Part shown: piece by piece, positions 37,401 to 47,032 of the stretch
How positions within the stretch are numbered: the stretch's first letter is position 1
How the letters are laid out: each line of letters begins with the position of its first letter
NCBI GenBank assembly: GCA_018389105.1
Contig: JACATO010001103.1
Span: 62,001-126,000, forward strand
Direction of reading: 5' to 3'
Length of the DNA: 64,000 nt
Source of the DNA: Nautilus pompilius
Lineage: Eukaryota; Mollusca; Cephalopoda; Nautilida; Nautilidae
The notes under the pieces: generated by a model
What the model saw: only the letters and a program-made list of their open reading frames with translations
The model's database searches: none
What the model was told of the DNA's origin: nothing
Program-made: the position numbers and the translations under genes

Positions 37401-38606
37401 GCATTATAAATAAATCACATAAATAGCAATATATGTTAGAACATTGATCTCTGAAAAAACCATAAAAAATAGCTCTTGAACAAGTGATGAACGATGGAGT
37501 ATTTGTTGAAATGCTGTTGGTAAAGAGTTCATCATAGGTACTTTTTAAGTAACTGTGCAACTAGAGATTTAAAGTGCATTTTTTATTGTATTCTTTAAAA
37601 AGATGCATTTAACACATATCTAATAAATTTCCCATTGTTACTCGGAGTATGGGGGGAACTTTATAATATTGACAGTTTATCCAGTTTTCTTACCTTCCTT
37701 CTTAAAGGATACTTGCAGAATTAGGTCTGGACATAAACATTTGATAGGCTTCAGCTGTAATTGTGATCTTTGTTACTAAAATTCCAGTAGGGATCTACAA
37801 AACTGTTTCATTCTAGATGTAGCGAGTACAGAAAAGTGAAAGTAATATAGCACATTACTTGATCATAACCAGGCTTCTGGAAATGATGTCTTTGGTGTGG
37901 TCACGATAAAAAAGAACAGACATTTGTGAATAATGAGAAAAAAAAAGTAGCCATCAGATTACAATAAAATACATACATACATGGATAAAGATAAAATTTT
38001 GCATAATTGTCTTGACAAACATTGAAAAGATAAAGTGTTTTTGTGGTAGGTTTTTCCAGTTCCATTTTCCAGATACTTTGGTGAAAAAACAGCTTATTCC
38101 ATACCCATCCCTTTAAATAAATTACTAAAATCTGAAATTTAAACTAGCATGGTGGTCACCAGTCAAGTTTAACTTTTGTCAGAAAATCAGTGAGTTTGCA
38201 GTAGGGAAGACCAGGGATAGTTGTAACAGCTTACCTCTGTAACAACTAGTTCTGGTCTTCCCTGCTGCAAATTCGACATAAATCTTTAGTGAATAAACAC
38301 TCACAAATTAAACATTATCAGTGTTGCTTATCTTCATGCTTTCTATGTACTATGATATACCGACAGTTCATAGAAGAGACAAACCTAATGTTAGTAACAG
38401 TGACAAAATACAATGGATGACATTGCTAATCAGCTAGTTTCAATCAAGGTTACTTTAAATACCAAAATATTTTATTTATTTTACAATGATATAAAAAAAA
38501 AAAAAAAAAAACAACTTAGAAATAAAGAGAAATTCAGTGTTCAAAATATTAAAGCTAGGTAAATATGCAATATGGGTACTTACACTTGATGTTCGTCGTC
38601 GTCCAT
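12664..38606 (-). CDS. TnT: Troponin T, complete coding gene (12 coding exons, 326 aa)
   Basis: Troponin T anchors the troponin complex to tropomyosin on the thin filament and relays the calcium switch in muscle. Coding exons in transcript order are 38606-38584, 30215-30195, 26869-26852, 20900-20864, 20290-20174, 18884-18798, 17875-17726, 16790-16581, 15912-15872, 15133-15092, 13392-13356 and 12861-12664. Reading phase is continuous throughout. Residues 1-33 are acidic and probably variable (MDDDEHQV start). Residues 34-150 are a highly charged Lys/Glu/Arg helix (tropomyosin-binding T1), ending 'KPKKPNYVITKKSGEG'. Residues 158-221 are the coiled-coil IT-arm signature 'KEQLEEEKRAILAQRI' with 'LEKAKELNDHLRKLEGDKYD'. 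Residues 261-285 contain 'PAKIMLCSKYERVTDHRSYG', as in invertebrate TnT. The end is 'KKKRKQ' plus a short Ala/Glu tail, not an insect-type poly-Glu tail. The start ATG has a good context (gaaaATGG) and sits just after a 5' UTR intron. Confidence 0.95.
13005..13062 (+). repeat. Dispersed repeat motif D, copy in troponin T intron
   Basis: This copy contains 'gatgttattttagctgg' followed by 'atttcacttgaatgttc' and 'ctagta'. The same ordered motif recurs at about 39672-39716 and 46800-46866, and in reverse inside 40824-40901. The plus-strand ORF 12949-13209 that covers it is intronic and not convincing as a gene. Confidence 0.5.
13356..13392 (-). CDS. TnT: Troponin T coding exon 11
   Basis: This 37-base exon runs from acceptor 'tttatcatag' to donor 'cca|gtgagt'. 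One base completes a Ser codon and then FDKLAEKYGGAP is encoded, ending in phase 0. Confidence 0.9.
13460..13910. repeat. 29-bp minisatellite, about 15 units
   Basis: The unit is 'gagatacactaatc' + 'taagtcagctctcgg'. Three successive copies start at 13641, 13670 and 13699, exactly 29 bases apart; variants with 'cccagg' or 'ccccgg' are 30. Units are highly alike, so the array is young or homogenised. A few units read 'tgagtcagc', an AP-1/Maf-like match. It lies in the intron between troponin T coding exons 10 and 11. Confidence 0.95.
14870..15030. mobile_element. MITE family 1 copy (inverted-repeat element)
   Basis: The left arm 'cagcaccattaattcctaat' (14894-14913) and right arm 'aggaattactggtgctataa' (14991-15010) are inverted copies flanking about 75 AT-rich bases. 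The same arms occur near 31.0-31.2 and 46.9-47.0 kb. Confidence 0.65.
15092..15133 (-). CDS. TnT: Troponin T coding exon 10
   Basis: This 42-base exon runs from acceptor 'catttttcag' to donor 'agtc|gtaagt'. It encodes KGKKAGDIVRVEQ between split Gly and Ser codons. It lies in the region where the C-terminal tropomyosin-binding part begins. Confidence 0.88.
15872..15912 (-). CDS. TnT: Troponin T coding exon 9
   Basis: The acceptor is 'ctttttccag'. The exon encodes MIELGERARQMSK plus two bases of a Gly codon, and the donor is 'aaagg|gtttgt'. Its internal Met is not a start: the sequence continues the helix of the preceding exon in the same phase, as expected from the family pattern after the 'YD' residues. 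Confidence 0.85.
16581..16790 (-). CDS. TnT: Troponin T coding exon 8 (IT-arm coiled coil), GC donor
   Basis: The acceptor is 'tgacttgtag'. Seventy whole codons run from PKTKEDMQ to QQYKKQQYD, carrying 'EQLEEEKRAILAQRIQPLNI' and 'KLEGDKYDLEQQYKKQ', the best-conserved troponin T stretch, which pairs with troponin I. The only donor that preserves frame and homology is a GC donor, 'tatgat|gcaagt', at 16580-16579. The nearest GT ('gcaa|gtaccc') would shift the frame. Confidence 0.93.
17726..17875 (-). CDS. TnT: Troponin T coding exon 7
   Basis: The acceptor is 'ttcttgtag' and the donor 'gag|gtggtt'. Fifty whole codons run from DEKRRKKNEEESKRKEDREK to SGEGSAQAE and include 'KKPNYVITKK', equivalent to the family's 'PNFxI.K' landmark between the T1 helix and the IT arm. 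Confidence 0.92.
18798..18884 (-). CDS. TnT: Troponin T coding exon 6
   Basis: The acceptor is 'ctgtttctag' and the donor 'gaag|gtagag' after GAA GAG. The 29 whole codons EQRKKERVEEERRLAELRAQ...AEE are a highly charged helix of the tropomyosin-binding T1 region. Confidence 0.92.
19728..19787. repeat. (AAT)n/(AAAT)n microsatellite
   Basis: An AAT run becomes AAAT repeats, in the intron between troponin T exons 5 and 6. Confidence 0.9.
20174..20290 (-). CDS. TnT: Troponin T coding exon 5
   Basis: The acceptor is 'tattgtccag' and the donor 'aga|gttagt'. The 39 whole codons run from DKRKRNLERQQQEIEEYTEM to IRRLRERR, start of the long charged helix that binds tropomyosin. Confidence 0.92.
20864..20900 (-). 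CDS. TnT: Troponin T coding exon 4
   Basis: The acceptor is 'ttatctccatag' and the donor 'gag|gtaagt'. One base completes an Arg codon, then PTDENEAQRAME is encoded. It is the common exon that the upstream phase-2 cassette exons join to. Confidence 0.88.
20905..24530. other. Troponin T intron, no gene seen
   Basis: AT-rich intron with poly-A/T tracts, a short (CA)n at about 21015 and an (AT)n at about 24070. Short ORFs here are low-complexity. I see nothing else in it. Confidence 0.6.
24530..26420 (-). pseudogene. Decayed Ty3/gypsy-like gag-protease fragment, minus strand
   Basis: Base composition is more coding-like than the flanking intron. On the minus strand a zinc-knuckle-like segment 'HCRKGGYIVSACLLKKKK' (about 25755-25810) is followed about 170 bases later by 'KLDMGANILITGI' (near 25590-25625). 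That resembles the Leu-Asp-Thr-Gly-Ala active site of a retropepsin with Thr changed, followed by a stop. This knuckle-then-protease order is that of LTR retrotransposon gag-pol. Frames are broken many times, and neither LTRs nor a clear reverse transcriptase were found, so the class is tentative and the limits approximate. Confidence 0.35.
26852..26869 (-). CDS. TnT: Troponin T coding exon 3, 18-nt microexon
   Basis: It lies between the acceptor 'ctgctcattag' and the donor 'aaag|gtaatt'. The 18 bases complete one codon, encode APAEE and leave AG for an Arg codon. Both borders are phase 2, so it can be included or skipped without shifting frame. It is acidic, as expected for the variable N-terminal segment of troponin T. 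Confidence 0.8.
27150..27520 (-). repeat. tRNA-derived SINE copy (family A), minus orientation
   Basis: Read on the minus strand it has a B-box-like 'aagggttcaagtttgaaa' (about 27435-27452) and then 'cttcttcaccaaccagccag', matching the body motif of the copy at 3.3 kb. The downstream part includes poly-T/A tracts and is diverged. It lies in the intron between troponin T exons 2 and 3. Confidence 0.6.
27521..30190. other. Troponin T intron, no gene seen
   Basis: AT-rich intron with (AT)n at about 28975 and a (GA)n run at about 29221-29256. Isolated minus-strand donor-like sites near 28.27, 28.87 and 29.31 kb lack a frame-preserving partner acceptor. Confidence 0.6.
30195..30215 (-). CDS. TnT: Troponin T coding exon 2, 21-nt microexon
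   Basis: It lies between the acceptor 'attatttcacag' and a near-consensus donor 'aatga|gtaagt'. The first base completes Val, ADTAEN follows, and GA remains for a Glu codon. It is symmetric at phase 2, like the 18-nt exon, so it is a natural cassette exon. The encoded segment is acidic. Confidence 0.8.
31011..31180. mobile_element. MITE family 1 copy
   Basis: The left arm 'agagaccaga...ctagttgtt' plus 'cagcaccagtaattcctaat' (31049-31068) faces the inverted right arm 'aggcattactggtgttgtaac' (31149-31168). The arms match the copies at 14.9 and 46.9 kb. Confidence 0.65.
31413..31496. repeat. (TTA)n microsatellite
   Basis: About 80 bases of near-perfect TTA repeat in the first coding intron of troponin T. 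Confidence 0.95.
32500..32930. repeat. Less AT-rich unclassified intronic block
   Basis: A block of more mixed composition within AT-rich intron, e.g. 'cttcgcaaggcacatcc' and 'ctgcctcacctgtaggg'. Neither frame is open for long and I recognise no motif. An old transposon fragment is the likeliest explanation. Confidence 0.25.
33330..38190. other. Troponin T intron, no gene seen
   Basis: AT-rich intron with (GA)n runs near 35115 and 36080. An imperfect direct repeat near 36344-36490 shares 'ctgtgggaatgtt'-like text. I see nothing else in it. Confidence 0.55.
38195..38271. mobile_element. Short palindromic element related to MITE family 1
   Basis: The arms 'tttgcagtagggaagaccag' and, inverted, 'ctggtcttccctgctgcaaa' bound a 77-base near-palindrome. 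The inner part 'agttgtaacagc...gtaacaactag' matches the outer ends of the longer MITE copies. It may be a deletion derivative. Confidence 0.6.
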
Positions 38607-38634
38607 TTTCACTATACTTGATGGTCACAACTTT
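38584..38634 (-). CDS. TnT: Troponin T exon with start codon (coding exon 1)
   Basis: The acceptor is 'ttttttagcag'. Twenty-eight bases of 5' UTR precede ATG at 38606-38604 (context gtgaaaATGG), then MDDDEHQ plus two bases, with donor 'caagt|gtaagt'. A short acidic start is typical of troponin T. Coding bases are 38606-38584. Confidence 0.85.
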
Positions 38635-39671
38635 CTGCTAAAAAAGTAGATGTTTAACAAAGTCTGGTCACTGTTAAACATTTCAATCTCACATAGTTAA
38701 TAAAACAAACAAAGACTTTAATTAGTATACTTACAGTTATTGGATTGTTTGAAATTTTTGTTTATTTACTTTTGCCTCATTTAGTTCAATACAAAACTGT
38801 AGATGCCTCTAGCACATTCTGTATTTGGTATCTTTTGGAATTTTGTAAATGCTAAAGTGCTACAGTATTAAATCCCTACTGCTAAATAAATAAGTAGTCA
38901 GAGTTACGTCCCTTCTATCATAAAATTATTATCTGAATCCTGTCCTAGCCAAAAGTTTTGTATTACCTTATAATTTTCTAATTTTGCTTGATAAAGTCAA
39001 ATTAAACCTGATAAATTTGCATAATAATGTTAACATGTTGAACTGAAAACAGCTTTGTATTTTTTCACATAATGAAAAAAAATTAGAGAATTGAAATCTA
39101 AGATTGTAAATATATGATTTCTGAAAATACCATATGAACGAGGACAAATATAACTGAGAAGTATTCAAAAATAAACATTTAGAAATGGACATACTCTTTT
39201 TTTTATTGGCTAAATGGCTTTAGTAGCAAAATATTGTTTTGTTTTCTTGTAGAGTTTCAACGTATCAAATGTTTTGGAAGGCAAAACATTTCAATTATAG
39301 GCATTTCAAAGCATAGATTCGTGTCTACACTATCTTAATATGCAACATCTTCTTTAGTCTAAAGTTAAACTAGACAACTGCTTCACTGAATAATAACAAA
39401 TTAATGGTAATGTACCAAGAGTTCACCTTTTAAATTCTGGCTTTGTAAGCCGGTTAAGTGCAAATTCTATGCATATATCAAAAACCATATTTTTGCTTAT
39501 AGTATTGCTATTTTTTAACAAAAATAAAAAAGAGATTGAAAAAAATCCATAATTAAAAAATAAATTAGTTATTAATCAGTTTCTAACTTATTTTTGCACA
39601 CTGCTTATGAGCAGTTATATTTTGACTATATTTATTTAATGTACTGGAGACATTTAAATAAAACCAGGCTA

Positions 39672-39716
39672 AAATGGTATCCAGCCAGGTTTCATTTGAA
39701 TGTTCTTAGTATTTTT
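39672..39716 (+). repeat. Dispersed repeat motif D, second copy
   Basis: 'aatggtatccagccagg' is followed by 'tttcatttgaatgttcttag', matching the motif near 13.0 and 46.8 kb. Confidence 0.45.
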
Positions 39717-40823
39717 ACGGTATCAACTCAAAGCAGCTATTTTTAATTATAATAATACGTTTTACTAATCAAGGATTTTTATGTTATACCATACAATAAT
39801 TCATTTTATTCACAGTTAGTGCTCTTTCTTATGTGCATGCTTTTCTACTTGACCAATATATCTGCCTAACTTCCATTCTTTCACTGCTATTCACTAATAA
39901 TAGAAATCTAAATCTAAACCAGAGTTCTTGTCATTCTTTGCTTGAACATGGAATTAGCATGTCTGATAATACTGAAGGCTAGCTAATTCCAGTAAATGAG
40001 GCTTCTTACAGACACTTTAACCCATCAATTGCAAACTTAATTTTTTTAATGGCATTTATTAAACTTTCTTAATCTAATTATAGCTATTGCCAGTCATTTT
40101 TTACTTTGTCTTATTTATTTTCAGTGGAAACAAATCTGAGATTATTTATACAGCTGAGAACATGTTTGCTGGGGTCTGTCAGACTACCTACAGACCAGGA
40201 GTTCAGCTATTAGGTCTGATAGTGTCAGGTTTCAGTATATTTCCAGAACATTCCAGCCACCCAAACATTAAACCTAGCAAAGAGTAAATAATACCTAGCC
40301 ATATTTTCTCTGTTTTTCAGTGGACGATACTGCAGAAAGTCTGAACTAAAATATGTAGGGTTTAGACATGTGATATGCTGCTATTTCAAGAATTCAGGAT
40401 TTTTTTAATCTTCTATTTACAAATAAAAAGGAAATGACACTATCATGAATATTCAAGATTACGTCTATCTGGACTATTGTAAAAAACTTAATCATTTCTG
40501 CTATAGTCTATCTATACCAAAGACAATCTAATCATTGCCTTTTTCTGTACAGTGATGTAGAAAACACTTTCCTTATCAGACTTAATCTGAATGTCAAATA
40601 TAACCACTGTATTTGATTTTAGAAATTCTAAGCTTTCTTTATTAGTAAAAGATAACAGAAATAAGATAAAATGTGGCAGTAAGTAAGTATTAATCATAAA
40701 GAAAATAATATATCAAACTTTTCGAATATTCCAGCATATATATATATATTAAAGGCATTAAATAATATTAATAAATGAAAGGTTTTCTTAAAAATTCTAA
40801 TTGTAATGTCATCTGAGATACAA

Positions 40824-40901
40824 GAGATGCTCAAATGAAACTCAGTAGTTGGATACCATTATGGTGATACTACTTCAATGAGATTTCTTTTGAGTATCTC
40901 C
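40824..40901. mobile_element. 78-bp hairpin MITE built on motif D
   Basis: 'gagatgctcaaatgaaactc' on the left is matched by the inverted 'gagatttcttttgagtatctc' on the right, around a centre 'ggataccattatggtgatac'. The whole element can fold as one imperfect hairpin. Its arms are the same sequence as motif D. Confidence 0.55.
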
Positions 40902-42574
40902 AGCAATTAATTGAATATAGAAATTAGGATTGGTTCTACAGTAAGTTAGAACAAAGTGAAGAACCAATGAAACAGTGTAGCCAGCAGATGCTACACAGAT
41001 TAGTTTGCTATGGTGGATTATTATGTATTTAGATTATGATATTAAGCTACTTTAAAGTAGGACTTCCCCTGTACAGAAGTACTGAAATCAGATGAATGCA
41101 AAGTAACATAGTATAAATATTTATTGTAGAAAAGGTATGCAAATTACACTGACAACGAGTTACAGAGTATGATGAGAAAAAAAACATGTATGAAATTTCA
41201 ACTCCTTGATTTTGATAGCTTGTACTAGTAATGGCTATAAAGATGATACTAATATTTACTGCATCATGGTTTGCACATGCCAGCATTGATGTCGGAAAGT
41301 AGGTGGATATGCTGAACAAATACACTGAACCTAGAAAACCAGAGTTCCCTCAAACTACACAAGAGAAGAGACATTCTACTTTTTTAAGTAATTTTTATTA
41401 ATTTATTACTTTTCTTTTATTTTTAGATATCAGTTTCTAAAAATCTATAAATATTATTTACAGATTAGTCACCACCTCCAGTTGCTAGAGCAGATAATAT
41501 ATATAATATTTTTTTTTTACTTGTGCATTGCTTTTGTTTACAACAAAATGAAAAGTTTACCCTGTACCAAGATAATTTTATTGTACAGCAGTATGAAGTG
41601 TTCCACCGCTGGCAGTAATAATAAAATGAACAAATTAAACAAACAAGTAATATGTTTTTTTTTCATGCGTAAACACAGAATTGTTTGTTATTTTTCCCCA
41701 AAGCACTGTGAAATTACAGGTTGTCAAAAATATTATAGTGCTAAAGGATTTAAACATGCAAAATGTTGTTTATGCTTGAAGTGGTCCCCAAAAGTACCCG
41801 AAGATCATTACTAGAAGATAACAAACACCATAGTTACTAACATACACTACGCTGCATATAACGAGAAAACACATCCAAAAACCTCTTTTCTCTAATTATA
41901 AATGGAAGTAAAGAAGCTGTGCAGAAGAGACAGTAAAGTAGTGAAAGCAAGAAATACAGTTCTTACTGCTAACAAAGACTAAATCTCAGTCCCTTTTCTT
42001 GAAAACTAATCATGCTGTGCCTTACACTAATCAGACATTTAGAAATTATTAGACACATTCTTCTTTCCATTCACTTCTGGGAATCCTTGAAAGTAAATGT
42101 GGAGACCAGATAAATCATTATTGAAATTTAAAAATATAAAATATAAAAATATATTTTCAGACTTTGATTAAGTTATGTATCTGTTAATTTCTGAATCATC
42201 TAAGAGAGAATAAGCATCTACTGTTAAACTATCTAAGAGAAATAGCATTAGACCAATTATGGGTAAAATATTATAAATCCTTATATTGAAATAAAAGATG
42301 AAATTTAAAAAAAAATCTGTATATATAGACAAGTTTTAGTGTTTTACAAGATTAGTAAATAAAAAATATTTTAACAGATTCAGCATTTGCTAAAGTTACT
42401 TACCTGGTGCCTTTGCAACAACAGTGGTAGCTTTACATAATGGTTTTTTAAAACCCAAAACAGTGGAGACAAACCCTTATAACAGTGCATAGTTCAGTTA
42501 CTTGTACTAAAGCAATGGGAAAGGCCCATAGTTAGACTGTGCATTAATAGGTTACTCTCTAGTGGTTTGAAAGT

Positions 42575-42993
42575 TGGTTTTAGGGTGGCTGGTGATCCAC
42601 TGCTAGACTAGTGGACTGGCGATATTGAGGGTCTGAGTTTGAATCCTGGTCGGGGTTGGCTCAGTTTGGCATACCACTCTGGTATAGTTTCTTTTTTGCT
42701 TTTCTCCACCAGTAGGCCACATGGGTTTCTTTTAGGCAGTCCTACCACATCTAAAAATGAGAATCCTAGCAGAGTTTTGAAGACATGTGTAGTGGAGGTT
42801 CTGTGGGGTCATTCTTGAATCAAGCTTCCAACCCTAACCTGTGAGGTAACTCGTTTGATCACCAAGGCTAATATGTCTCTCTTTCTTCTCTTTAGCTCAC
42901 TGCTCTGAGATGTTTTTAGACCCCAAAAGTCAGAACTGGGGGTTTTGCCAAGGTTGTCTCCCTTAATACTTGCAGTAAGTAAGTAAAGGTTTA
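42575..42993 (+). repeat. tRNA-derived SINE copy (family A) with (TAAG)n tail
   Basis: A B-box-like 'gagtttgaatcctgg' lies near 42628-42642. The body has 'gtaggccacatgggtttc' and 'gtttttagaccccaaaag', and the 3' end is 'cagtaagtaagtaaag'. It is the most complete copy of this family in the window. Confidence 0.7.
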
Positions 42994-43364
42994 CAGCAGA
43001 TTGTAACTGTTCACTTTTATAGAAATATTTTTAAGAATCCATTTCACTTATAGAGAATTTTAAAAGATACTGAAGTAGGAGACTGCCGATGTGTACCTTC
43101 TAGTTATTTATTTTTATTTAGCTTATGTAAAAGACAAATCAAATAGTTAAACACCAGTAAAAAAAGTATAGGAGTGCCAACTCCCCACTAAAAACCAGAA
43201 GATTTTATGTTTGAGTCAATCAGTTTGTTCAAAATTTCTACATTATACATAAATTAAGAAATGGCACTTTTTAAGATAAAGCAAAAAAATGTGGAAACTT
43301 ATTGTGCAAAATTAGTAAGGTAAATTGATCATCAGAGCATAAGTTAAGGTTTAACAGCGTTATG

Positions 43365-43373
43365 ATGATGATG

Positions 43374-43441
<68 letters not shown>
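43365..43441. repeat. (ATG)n(AAT)n microsatellite
   Basis: A few GATGAT units pass into about 70 bases of AAT repeat. The Tyr/Ile-rich minus-strand ORF here is only this repeat translated. Confidence 0.95.
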
Positions 43442-43571
43442 GGCATTAAAACAGAGACTGGTGTAGCAATGGCTCACTTATGTGATGCTCTGTTTCAGAA
43501 AAAACTTATGTAATCAGCTAACTTGACTATAATTGTGTAAACCTGCACAGTTTGAGAAAAAGATGACTTAC

Positions 43572-43646
43572 CTTAATCGAAACAAAATGGCTGGCAGAGA
43601 TCCACGGCTGGAATGTTCAAAGAAGACGCAGTCTGGTGGAATGAGT
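43572..43646 (-). other. TnT: Probable troponin T 5' UTR exon
   Basis: A 75-base segment lies between a good acceptor ('cctatgttatag') and a consensus donor ('gattaag|gtaagt'), upstream of the start-codon exon on the same strand. It contains no ATG, as suits a leader exon. The upstream acceptor implies at least one more 5' exon beyond it. Another strong minus-strand donor near 42404/42403 ('caccag|gtaagt') lacks a clear acceptor and could be an alternative leader exon. Confidence 0.5.
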
Positions 43647-45746
43647 CTATAACATAGGAGAAAAAAGATCATTCCATCTTTCAAACCATTCTAGTGTTTA
43701 TGCACAAGGTTTTCTTAGGTGGTATAATATTTCTCAAGCTTCTTTATGTACAGCAGTACTGAAGCTGTCAGGGCTATTAAAAGTAAAAAAAAATTTCTGA
43801 AAACTCTGAAAGACCACTTCTGGTCTCAGACAATGGCATTCAGCTAATGCAACATTAAAACATTGAAAAGTTTGCTTTTAAGGGACCCTTTCCCCCCTCA
43901 AAATTTGAAATGTTGGCACCCCAAGGTGAAGCTGGCAGAGTTTGATACTATCCATATAGAAGGTGCTGCTTTCTCAGCCTTTTATAGTCAATGGGTAACT
44001 TGAGAGTTCTGCATCACAGCCTCATATTTTTAGGAACATCATCTAAATTCAGACCACTCTCTATTAGAATCACTTGCCTGGCCCACAAGCGAACAGTAGC
44101 TGTATGGAGACAAGAAATAAATGGAGTCTAAGATGCTTGGTATTTCATTCCACATTATAAATTTATACTGTCCTCTATGAGCTGGGAGTTTCTTGGATTT
44201 TGTTCCCAACCTTAGCTTAATGACATTATTTGCCTTTTCATTCTGGAATATATCTCCTCTCTGGTTTTCTACATTCGACAGTACAGGCCAACTTGTTCCG
44301 CTTCTTTGGGCATATTTATTTTTCAAAATTAAATAATTCTATTTAAATGTGAATCAACTAATTTTAAAAAAATCTTATAAAATCAGAGAAAAAAAAAACT
44401 TTTAAGACATTAATGTACTCTAAAACTGTTAGGCTGCACCAGTTTATTTGCATCATGGAATCTATTACCAGTTAATTTGACAGAACCAGTTAGGGATACA
44501 CTTAGCTTAGTTTAAAAATTCCCCTGTTACAAGCTTAAATCTTTAGACCTCGTTTTTGTTCACTGCAAAAAAATAATATTATTTATAATATAAGTAGAAT
44601 AAAAAGAAATAAATTTATAAAATTAACAGTAAGAAAGAAATACTTAAATAAGAATGTTAGGCTGGTACAACAACTGTACAAATGTTTACTAATGGTATTA
44701 TTTTTCAATTATCATAATTACAGATTTAGATGTTCCGCTGAACAAGCTTTGTTCTACATTAGATTTTTAGAATTTGGTTTTAATATTAATATTAGTGGCA
44801 AATATATTTTCAGAATGATGTCACCAATTCCTCTAAATATAAAGTCAAAAATAAATAGAATTATTGGGTTTGTTTTTTTCCTTTTTAAAAAAAAAATTTC
44901 TTTTGTAAGATTAGAAGAAAGTGTACATTATGCTTATTATGTTTAAAGAGGGGTCGGATGAGATCAAACTTAAACATGAATGAAAATAAAATTATCATCA
45001 TAAGCAAGATTCCTACAGGAAGAAGAAATCATAACAGTTTGTAACATTTTATAACTTAGTTTAAAAACAGAATATAAAATATATAAAAAGAAAAAAATTA
45101 AATGAAAAGAATTTGTGTGAAATATAAACCATTTTAAAAAATGGCATCTTTAACCCTCCATAGACTACATAAGTTTTTACCTTCCTTAGACCACCTCAGC
45201 CTACTAGTAGTTAGCATTTGTGTTTAACTGGCTGTGTATTTAGTCAACACACTTGTTAGGCAAAACACATGGAATTGGGGCAGTATATGGATTGTCATGT
45301 TCTAGCTCTTGTGGCTCAATCTGTGCTGAGTAACAAAGATTTTTTAAAGTAGTGGGGTATAAATGTACCCCAGGTGAAATACAGAAAGTTAAATCCTATT
45401 TTATTTATTTTACTTGATTTTTCTCAGCTACAGTTAGGTTTTTAGATACTGAATTCCCTGTTTTCCTCTTGAGTTTTATTTTACACAGCTAAATATATGA
45501 AAATCACATCCTGAACTTGTAAATCTTAGAAGAAGATGCAAAGTAAATACATGGCAGTGTTCAGCTTTACCACAATATCAATAAAATTTTTTAAAAATTA
45601 CAATTCAACAGATTCATTTTACTTTGATAGGTTTTTTCTTAAAGATTTTGTCCATTTTGATAATAAAATCAGGCTTTGTTTGGACACTAGAGATTATCAA
45701 TGTCCAAAGAGTAAAGATAGCATAGAGTAGATATTAGCAGCCTTAC

Positions 45747-45804
45747 CTTCCATTGGGATTTTGCTAACTTGCACACCTTGTTCTCCTTGGCTTGGTTGAG
45801 GAAG
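45747..45804 (-). other. Possible additional 5' UTR exon
   Basis: The segment lies between 'ctcctagtttcag' and the strong donor 'atggaag|gtaagg', 58 bases, on the same strand as and upstream of troponin T. Splice signals are the only support. Confidence 0.25.
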
Positions 45805-46756
45805 CTGAAACTAGGAGATTTTCTCTGGTGCATGCCTCATGTGCTGACTTCAGCACACAGGTTCATAAAAGGTAAAAAAATAATTTGCAGTACATGACTC
45901 TGACTATATGGATCAAAGGTTTGATAAGTCAAGAGAGACTTCCTCCGGTTTTCAAAATGGAATGTTAACAAATAATTTTGATTTCTAATGAAACTGTTGA
46001 GCTAGAAGACACTCTACTGGTAGTCTCCAGTTTATTTCAGATTAATGATAATGCCTGATTTTATTGTGCTTGTAAGATCAATACAGCTTGCATTAAAGTG
46101 ACTCCCAGACTAGATGGTCCACAGGGATCTAGGATGTAAATCTTACATAAAATGCTTAAGATCTGGCTTTTAAAATGAAATTTCATTTTGTTCAGCAAGT
46201 CAAAACTCCTACATGTTACAGAGTTTCCTGCTTGCATTATAGCTTTATATTTTACAACACTGCATTACACATTGAAACAAACTCAGATTCAAGGCATTTC
46301 TTTATTTAATCACTCTCTCTGGAATTATTCTGAACATTGTGCCCTGAGCTTCTGCATTTCTCATCAGACACTCCATCCAAACACAGATAAAGTCATCTTT
46401 ACTGCCGTTTAATGACTGCTATAAAAAACAAATAATCACCTTTATGTAGTGTCCATATGACATGTATATGAGATTATGTAACATAAATGTTACTGCTATT
46501 CATTAAAGAATAAATTAAAATGATTTACAGTCCACTGAAAGATGCAAACTGCAATGGCTAAACAACATGATATTAATGAAAGTCCACTGAAACAATCAAG
46601 TTGCTAGACATTTAAAACTTTTTATAATTATAAGCACAGTGACTTAAAAATTGTATTTTATTTCTTTTTTTGGCTGTTCTACTGAAGTTTTTATAGAGAA
46701 ATTAATGCAAACACAAAGCTGATAGAACTTTTGTGATTATGATCCTGACAGGACAG

Positions 46757-46784
46757 TGTATGTGTGTGTGTGTGTATATATATG
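46757..46784. repeat. (TG)n(TA)n microsatellite
   Basis: A short alternating purine-pyrimidine run directly before motif D and the MITE copy. Confidence 0.85.
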
Positions 46785-46799
46785 ATAGGGAAATTCCAA

Positions 46800-47032
46800 A
46801 TAAACCCAGCTGGATACTATTACAGTAATGCTATTTTAGCTAAGTTTAATTTGAACATCTCTAGTAGGGGAGGTTGGTTCTGGTCGCTACAGTACCAATA
46901 ATTCCTTATTAAACATACAGATGAGCCTATAATCGGTATTATATACCATGATTTTTGTGACATTGATTATAACTTCATCTATTTGTTTAATTAAGAATTA
47001 CTGGTGCGGTAAAAGCTAACTCTGGCCTTCCC
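46800..47032. mobile_element. Motif D plus MITE family 1, best-preserved copy
   Basis: 46800-46866 is motif D ('gctggatactattacag', 'ttttagctaag', 'aacatctctagta'). It abuts a MITE: the left arm 'ttctggtcgctacagtacca' + 'ataattccttattaaac' (46878-46915) faces the inverted right arm 'ttaattaagaattactggtg' + 'cggtaaaagctaactctgg' and ends at 'ccttccc' (47032). The arms match over about 55 bases with scattered differences. Confidence 0.7.

Larger units (their letters stand above)
43655..46790. other. Troponin T upstream or 5' intron sequence, no gene seen
   Basis: AT-rich, with short ORFs that I do not recognise. A possible second 5' UTR exon is listed separately at 45747-45804. Confidence 0.45.

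Noticed and set aside
43271..43477. 68-codon minus ORF rich in Tyr and Ile
   Set aside because: It is the AAT microsatellite translated.
44039..44326. 95-codon minus ORF
   Set aside because: It has no recognisable motif, no supporting splice or promoter context, and length within chance expectation for this much sequence.
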